From an uncultured Collinsella sp. (GTDB lineage: Bacteria > Actinomycetota > Coriobacteriia > Coriobacteriales > Coriobacteriaceae), in assembly GCA_902478885.1 (NCBI GenBank), contig CABSMS010000001.1, forward strand, positions 1 through 53,058: 53,058 bases of DNA, given 5' to 3'. The position numbers and the translations under genes were made by a program. The notes under the pieces were generated by a model. It was not told the DNA's origin. It worked only from the letters and a program-made list of their open reading frames with translations, and searched no databases. Positions 48,652-53,058 of the stretch are shown here, one piece after another; position 1 is the stretch's first letter, and every line of letters begins with the position of its first letter.

Positions 48652-49694
48652 TGGATCCGAGCGTCTACATCCCCGCCTACCTGGAGCGCGCCTACGTTGC
48701 GTCGCACCCCGAACTCACCGATGCAGCACGCGAGCTTGTCCATAACGACGTGAGCGTCAACCCTCATAAGTATGCGCAGACCGAGCATGCCCAGGCGCTG
48801 CTGTCCTATGCCGGCGTTCACCGCCACCTGCTCGACGAACTCCATCGCATCGAGGACATGGGCAGCGACGAGGAGTTTGAGCAGACGCGCAACCGTCTGT
48901 TCGACGATATGCGCGATGAGCTGCTCAAGATCGTCCGCATCGATGCGTATGTCCTCGATGCCCAGCTGCTCGCCATCATTTTGGCGGACACGCCCGTCGA
49001 CGCCTGTCTAGGCGACTTGATGAAGCTCGAGGCGACCACGGCCGATTACCTGCAGCAAAGCGTGCCCGGGTTCGACATGGAGGCCCCGCACTACTGGGCC
49101 AACAAGGCGCTGGCAGACGGCGTGACGGCGGCCGATCTCACTGTAAGCGAGCCGGCTCTTATCGGGTGGCTCCACACGCTCGAGGCCATCTCGCAGCTGT
49201 GCATGGCGAGCGCCCGCTATCGTGCTGCCGTCAACTATTCTCGCCGTGTTCTTAAGGCGGAAGGCTATCCCACCCGAGCTGCAGGCACCGTGCTACTCGC
49301 CCTCGCTCGTCTGGAAGACGAGGACGGCTTTTTTGCCCTGGCCCACCAGCTCGAGGAGCAGATGGGGGCCGATGTCCTCGAGGACTCCCCCTGGTACCTG
49401 CTCGCCCGCACAATCTTGCTGTTCAAAACGAACAAGATGCGCCCGGCGACACGCGCGCTGCGCGAGTTTGCCAACCGCTGCGAGGGCGGCGCGTTCTTCT
49501 TGCTGAACCCCATGTACCAGACGCCGTACCTTCCCTGCCGGCCCGAACCGCACGACCCCTGGGACCTTTCGCATCAGGCAGTTTGGGAGGCCGACGGCAT
49601 CATCTCGGATACTCCCGACTTTGCCCCCTGGGCCAACGCTTGCGAAGACGTATCGCAGCTTGCCCAGGAATTTGCGCGCCGCTACGGCTTTTAG
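48651..49694 (+). CDS. TPR-like helical protein 2, function unknown
   Basis: A 347-aa soluble, mostly helical protein sharing style but no obvious close identity with protein 1. MASARYRAAVNYSRRVLKAE, then GYPTRAAGTVLLALARLED, and a C-terminal part with NPMYQTPYLPCRPEPHDPWD. Helical repeats occur near 170-240. Translation restarts at the TAATG overlap. The 45-nt gap to the MurT-GatD gene makes a three-gene unit possible. Family not recognised. Confidence 0.7.
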   Translation: MDPSVYIPAYLERAYVASHPELTDAARELVHNDVSVNPHKYAQTEHAQALLSYAGVHRHLLDELHRIEDMGSDEEFEQTRNRLFDDMRDELLKIVRIDAYVLDAQLLAIILADTPVDACLGDLMKLEATTADYLQQSVPGFDMEAPHYWANKALADGVTAADLTVSEPALIGWLHTLEAISQLCMASARYRAAVNYSRRVLKAEGYPTRAAGTVLLALARLEDEDGFFALAHQLEEQMGADVLEDSPWYLLARTILLFKTNKMRPATRALREFANRCEGGAFFLLNPMYQTPYLPCRPEPHDPWDLSHQAVWEADGIISDTPDFAPWANACEDVSQLAQEFARRYGF

Positions 49695-49739
49695 CGACGC
49701 GATCGCCCCGACCATGTCATCTATGTTAGGAACGGCTTC

Positions 49740-51917
49740 ATGAACCTCCGCTCATCTCTTGCCTGCACCTCGAGCGATATCGCCCGCTGGGGATTGCGCT
49801 CCGTCCTTAAGCGCCAGGGCGGCGTACTCCCCGGCCGCATCGCCATGAAAATCGACCCCGAGCTGCTAAGCGACCTCGCGGACCTTGTCGACCGCAGCGT
49901 GGTGATCACCGGCACCAACGGCAAGACCACCACCTCCAACCTCATCGCCGACGCCGTTGCCGCTAGCGGCGCCACCGTGGTATGCAACCGCGCCGGAAAC
50001 AACATGGAGCCGGGCGTGGTGGGTGCACTGCTCGAGAGCCGCAGCGATCTTAAGCGTGCCGGCAGCGGCAAGCGCGTAGGCGTCTTTGAGTGCGACGAGC
50101 TCTACACGGTGCGCGTCCTGCCCAAGCTCAAGCCGACCTACTTTGTGCTGCTCAACCTGTTCCGCGACCAGCTGGACCGCTACGGCGAGATCGACCACAC
50201 CCAGGACGTCATCGCCCACGCACTGGAGCTTTCGCCGGCAACGACGCTCATCTATAACGCCGACGATCCGCTGTGCGCCTCGATCGCCGCGCGCGTCCCC
50301 AACATGAGCATCGCCTTTGGCATCGACGGCGCCACGGGCACCGAGTCCGATCGCATTAGTGACTCGCGTTTTTGCTCGCAGTGCAACGCGCCGCTGGAGT
50401 ACGACTATGTGCAGTACGGCCAGCTCGGAGCCTATCATTGTCCTTCGTGCGGCTGGAGTCGTCCCGCGCTGCTCCGTCGCGTGACGGACGTTGAGCTCAC
50501 CTGCAACGGCTACGGCTTTGACCTGAACTTTGGACCCGATACCGACGCACCCACAACGCACATCGCCACGCGCTACAACGGCCTGTACATGGTCTACAAC
50601 GTTGCCGCCGCCTTCTTTGCGGCGCGCGAGCTGGGCGTAGACGCGGCGCATCTGCAGCCCACGCTCGATGCCTATGTCCCCGCCGGCGGACGCATGGGCC
50701 GCTGGGAGATCGCCGGCCGTACCGTCGAGGCAAACCTGGCCAAAAATCCCGTGGGCTTCGATCGCCAGATCCAGTCCATTAAAACGGCAGGCGGCAGGCT
50801 CTGTGCCTTCTTCCTGAACGACAACGACGCCGACGGTCACGATGTCTCGTGGATCTACGACGTCGACTTCGAGCGCATCGCCGATACCCCAGGGCTTGTC
50901 GCCTTTGTCGGAGGTACGCGCGCGCACGATATGCAGGTACGCCTGAAGTACGCCGGCATCGACGCCGCCATCATCTCGAATATCGAGCAGGCGATCGGCG
51001 CCGTGGCAGACGAGGAGGCTGGCGATACTTTCTACGCCGTCGCCAACTACACGGCCTTCCCACCACTGGTCAAGGAGCTCGACGAGCTTAAGGGCGCCGA
51101 TGCGAGCTCGGTCACCTCCCACGCCGTAACACGCGCCAATGGCAGCGCTGTCCCCACCGATATTGCGCCGGTCGAGCTTTCGCGCCCGCTGCGCATCGTC
51201 TACCTGTATCCCGATGCCCTCAACCTCTATGGCGACGGCGGCAACGTCATTGCCCTCGAGCGCCGCTGCGCCTGGCGCGGCATTCCCGCGCGCGTGGACG
51301 AGGTCCGCATGGGCGAGACGCTCGATCTCACCGACGCCGACATCGTCATGATGGGCGGTGGCTCCGACCGCGACCAGCTGGCCGTGGCACACGAGCTGTT
51401 CGCTCAAAAAGACAAGGTCGCGGCCTATGTTGAGGATGGCGGATCGCTGCTTGCTATCTGCGGCAGCTATCAGCTGCTCGGCCGTTCGTACTATATGGGC
51501 GAGAATCGCATCGAGGGCCTGGGCGTCATTGCCGCCGAGACTGTGCGCGGCTCCGACCGCCTGATCGGCAACGTCGCCGTCAAGACCGACCTGGCACCCG
51601 AGCCCTTTGTGGGATTTGAGAACCACGGCGGCCGCACCCTGCTCGATGCAGAGGCCACGCCGCTCGGAACGTCCGTTGTCACGGGCACCGGCAACAACGG
51701 CGACGATGGCTTTGAGGGCCTCATCTACAAGGGCGTCATCGGCACGTACCTACACGGACCGGCACTGCCCAAGAACCCCGAGTTCGCCGACTGGCTCATC
51801 GCCCACGCCCTCGAGCGCCGTGGCGACGCACAGGCCGCCGCCCTGCTGCCGCTCAAACCCCTCGACGACACCTACGAGCACGCCGCCCACGACGCCGCGA
51901 TGAAGCTCCTCCCCTAA
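49740..51917 (+). CDS. MurT-GatD fusion, lipid II isoglutaminyl synthase
   Basis: A 725-aa protein joining the two subunits that amidate D-iGlu of the peptidoglycan stem peptide. The MurT part (1-460) is a Mur ligase: P-loop TGTNGKTTT (57-65), LLNLFRDQLDRYGEI, a Cys4 zinc ribbon (Cys212, Cys215, Cys234, Cys237), and DNDADGHDVSWIYD (361-374), with the Asp used in catalysis and the C-terminal DUF1727. A 25-residue linker leads to GatD (about 482-725), a glutamine amidotransferase with Cys574 (LLAICGSYQLLG) and His672 (TYLHGPALPKNPE). In most Gram-positives murT and gatD are separate overlapping genes. The frame runs through without a stop, so this is a genuine single chain here. Weak AGGA site upstream. 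Confidence 0.92.
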   Translation: MNLRSSLACTSSDIARWGLRSVLKRQGGVLPGRIAMKIDPELLSDLADLVDRSVVITGTNGKTTTSNLIADAVAASGATVVCNRAGNNMEPGVVGALLESRSDLKRAGSGKRVGVFECDELYTVRVLPKLKPTYFVLLNLFRDQLDRYGEIDHTQDVIAHALELSPATTLIYNADDPLCASIAARVPNMSIAFGIDGATGTESDRISDSRFCSQCNAPLEYDYVQYGQLGAYHCPSCGWSRPALLRRVTDVELTCNGYGFDLNFGPDTDAPTTHIATRYNGLYMVYNVAAAFFAARELGVDAAHLQPTLDAYVPAGGRMGRWEIAGRTVEANLAKNPVGFDRQIQSIKTAGGRLCAFFLNDNDADGHDVSWIYDVDFERIADTPGLVAFVGGTRAHDMQVRLKYAGIDAAIISNIEQAIGAVADEEAGDTFYAVANYTAFPPLVKELDELKGADASSVTSHAVTRANGSAVPTDIAPVELSRPLRIVYLYPDALNLYGDGGNVIALERRCAWRGIPARVDEVRMGETLDLTDADIVMMGGGSDRDQLAVAHELFAQKDKVAAYVEDGGSLLAICGSYQLLGRSYYMGENRIEGLGVIAAETVRGSDRLIGNVAVKTDLAPEPFVGFENHGGRTLLDAEATPLGTSVVTGTGNNGDDGFEGLIYKGVIGTYLHGPALPKNPEFADWLIAHALERRGDAQAAALLPLKPLDDTYEHAAHDAAMKLLP

Positions 51918-51925
51918 CGCCCCAC

Positions 51926-51956
51926 CGCCACAAAGGGGACAGGCACCTTTGTGGCG
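51926..51956 (+). terminator. Terminator after murT-gatD
   Basis: CGCCACAAAGG (51926-51936) pairs with CCTTTGTGGCG (51946-51956), followed by ATTTTG. It starts 9 nt past the stop codon. Confidence 0.75.
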
Positions 51957-51976
51957 ATTTTGATCTGCCACGGCAG

Positions 51977-52117
51977 TTTGTCTCAATCTGTAACATTTAG
52001 ACCGTTAAAAGTCGTCTTACTGTTACAGAATGAGATGTTCGTCCCGATGCCCGCCGTTTGTCTCGATCTGTAACACATAGAGCCGATTTGCCTGCCCAGA
52101 TGTTACAGATTGAGATG
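51977..52117. repeat. Two 80-bp tandem copies of a hairpin element
   Basis: Unit 1 has arms at 51977-51995 (TTTGTCTCAATCTGTAACA) and 52021-52037 (TGTTACAGAATGAGATG). Unit 2 has arms at 52057-52075 and 52101-52117 with one or two changes. Both arms recur at exactly 80 bp, while the loops and the gaps between units differ. Each unit can fold through the CTGTAACA/TGTTACAG core. Confidence 0.75.
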
Positions 52118-52197
52118 TTTGAAGATCGGGATAGAGAGTCAGCTCCTGTGTGGTGGTTTTCCAGTTTGCCAACGATATACGCGCCGGCAAAAAAGTC

Positions 52198-52206
52198 TGC
52201 TATACT
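52198..52206 (+). promoter_or_regulatory. Extended -10 element of tRNA-Glu
   Basis: TGCTATACT lies 10 nt upstream of the tRNA 5' end. A good -35 hexamer is not evident, consistent with an extended -10 promoter. Confidence 0.5.
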
Positions 52207-52216
52207 CTTTCCCGCT

Positions 52217-52293
52217 GTCCCCATCGTCTAGCGGCCAAGGACGCCACCCTTTCAAGGTGGATATCGCGGGTTCGAATCCCGCTGGGGGCACCA
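52217..52293 (+). tRNA. tRNA-Glu (UUC)
   Basis: Acceptor GTCCCCA (52217-52223) pairs with TGGGGGC (52283-52289, one G-U). Anticodon stem CCACC/GGTGG (52244-52248/52256-52260) encloses CTTTCAA with anticodon TTC at 52251-52253. The T-arm is GCGGG-TTCGAAT-CCCGC. CCA is encoded (52291-52293). Confidence 0.95.
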
Positions 52294-52305
52294 CAGAATC
52301 TGAGA

Positions 52306-52337
52306 AGCCCGTTACCAATTCGGTAGCGGGCTTTTTT
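52306..52337 (+). terminator. Terminator of tRNA-Glu
   Basis: AGCCCGTTACC (52306-52316) pairs with GGTAGCGGGCT (52322-52332, one mismatch or wobble), followed by six T. Confidence 0.85.
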
Positions 52338-52343
52338 CTGCCT

Positions 52344-52481
52344 CAACGCCGGGATTCGAACCCGGCAGGGTGCGGAGCTGAGGAAACGCGAAGCGTTTTC
52401 CAGCGCAGCACGCAAGGAGCGGAGCGACGCAGCGAAAGCGGGCAGCGCCAGCCGCACGCGGACATCCCGCTGGGGGCACCA
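52344..52481. repeat. tRNA-derived scar with duplicated tRNA-Glu 3' end
   Basis: ATCCCGCTGGGGGCACCA (52464-52481) repeats the last 18 bases of tRNA-Glu (52276-52293) exactly. On the minus strand near 52347-52364 there is a T-arm-like GCCGGGTTCGAATCCCGGC. The 100 bp between are GC-rich with a GGAAACGC-GAA-GCGTTTTCC hairpin. No tRNA can be folded from it. It looks like an integration or deletion scar at a tRNA attachment site. Confidence 0.6.
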
Positions 52482-52494
52482 ACTCAAAAATGTA

Positions 52495-52534
52495 CGAACC
52501 CGTGCGAGTTACCATCGCACGGGTTCGTTCTATT
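52495..52534 (+). terminator. Second terminator after the duplicated tRNA end
   Basis: CGAACCCGTGCGA (52495-52507) and TCGCACGGGTTCG (52515-52527) form a perfect 13-bp stem with a 7-nt loop, followed by TTCTATTTT. It also stands 35 nt past the stop of the leftward EFR1-like gene. Confidence 0.8.
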
Positions 52535-52569
52535 TTGACATTAGATGAAGAGGACTCCGGGCCCTTGCG

Positions 52570-53058
52570 CTAGATAAACAGCTCGCACTCCTTCCGCTCA
52601 GAGCAGGCTTTGCTCAACATCTTGGTAGCCGCAGAGAGCATGACGGGATTTACCGCACGAGCACCTCGCGGGCATACAGACACGCAGCGCATGCAAGAGA
52701 TGCAGGCCTTTTTATCCACCCGCTTAGGATCGTCTTTATCGATAGCGCCAACGGGACACGCTGCGGCACAAGCTCCGCAGGCGGTGCATCCCCTTGTGAC
52801 CTTAGGTACCATACCGGCGCCCCCAGCTTTCTTATAAGGACGATTACCCGGAATAGCCGGCTCAGAAGCATCTCCTGCAGATATCTTTTGCTGAATCTGA
52901 TTCGCAAACCCAGCGAGCTGCGCAGCGTCCTGTCGGTCTGGTCGGCCGGCGGCAAACTGGCGAACAATAGAATGCTCGGCGATGGCTGAAACCGCCGCGA
53001 TCACCCGAAAGCCCGCGCCCTTTGCCGCGTCTTCAAGCTCGACCAGCGTGTCCTCATA
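52570..53058 (-). CDS. EFR1-type ferredoxin/flavodoxin protein (partial, 5' end outside)
   Basis: The C-terminal 162 residues of a gene that enters from beyond 53058; the frame is open to the edge (YEDTLVELEDAAKGAGFRVI). It carries two 4Fe-4S motifs: CTACGACAAACPVGAI and CISCMRCVSVCPRGA. The preceding AAVSAIAEHSIVRQFAAGRP, then DRQDAAQLAGFANQI, is the end of a flavodoxin-like domain as in EFR1 family proteins (flavodoxin fused to a two-cluster ferredoxin). Role: cytoplasmic electron transfer. The GTG at 53004 is internal and not the start. Confidence 0.85.
   Translation of the reverse strand, partial: YEDTLVELEDAAKGAGFRVIAAVSAIAEHSIVRQFAAGRPDRQDAAQLAGFANQIQQKISAGDASEPAIPGNRPYKKAGGAGMVPKVTRGCTACGACAAACPVGAIDKDDPKRVDKKACISCMRCVSVCPRGARAVNPVMLSAATKMLSKACSERKECELFI

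Noticed and set aside
49866..51626. Leftward 586-codon open frame opposite murT-gatD
   Set aside because: Antisense to a gene with two complete active sites; no ribosome site or family motif.
51977..52117. CRISPR array
   Set aside because: Only two units, each an inverted repeat with arms separated by variable loops; no cas genes nearby and unit structure unlike repeat-spacer.
52344..52487. A second tRNA gene after tRNA-Glu
   Set aside because: Only the 3' acceptor/CCA segment and an inverted T-arm-like piece are present; no anticodon arm or 5' acceptor strand can be folded.

Overview
The window looks like a chromosomal segment of a GC-rich Gram-positive gut anaerobe, most likely Collinsella or a close relative in the Coriobacteriia. 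This is inferred from overall protein character, strong AGGAGG-type ribosome binding sites, the CD1871A / membrane Fe-S / TlpA redox cluster, multi-cluster ferredoxin-like proteins, glycerol dehydrogenases and short intergenic hairpin repeats. No rRNA is present. One tRNA (Glu, UUC) lies near the right end.

Layout. 1-746 carries no gene but has several inverted repeats. 747-10700 holds a ribbon-helix-helix protein, a tRNA-dihydrouridine synthase, a large ABC ATPase-permease fusion, and an extracytoplasmic thiol-redox operon (48-aa CxxC protein, membrane Fe-S protein, TlpA-like lipoprotein). That operon diverges from a two-component system, which is followed by a LuxR-type regulator. 10856-15223 is a 1455-aa wall-anchored surface protein. 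15313-20740 has an XRE/membrane protein pair and a divergent type II topoisomerase pair (GyrB/ParE-like, GyrA/ParC-like) preceded by a perfect LexA-type dyad.

20880-36540 is accessory. It contains a 5'-truncated ATPase next to 19-bp tandem repeats, divergent regulator/enzyme pairs (HxlR/cupin, TetR/sirtuins, MerR/CMD-cupin, LysR/aldo-keto reductases plus alcohol dehydrogenase), an intact and a broken DUF4143 ATPase, an intact and a broken yjdF with duplicated leader RNA, a flavodoxin fragment, and a ToxN/AbiQ-like toxin candidate. The most unusual element is three tightly packed, mutually divergent SIR2-like genes (24117-26620) under a divergent TetR regulator. Their active-site motifs look like class M (ADP-ribosylating) sirtuins, yet no macrodomain or lipoyl-carrier gene lies beside them.

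36858-53058 returns to core functions: GMP synthase, asparaginase, YchF, a four-cluster ferredoxin-like protein, two glycerol-dehydrogenase paralogues and an iron alcohol dehydrogenase, two TPR-like proteins of unknown role, a fused MurT-GatD (peptidoglycan amidation), tRNA-Glu with a duplicated 3' end, and the end of an EFR1-type ferredoxin gene that runs off the window.

Functionally the region combines anaerobic redox chemistry (Fe-S proteins, NAD(P)H-linked dehydrogenases, flavodoxins), envelope biology and a mosaic of mobile or decaying accessory genes. All assignments are from reading sequence and translations. No database search was run.
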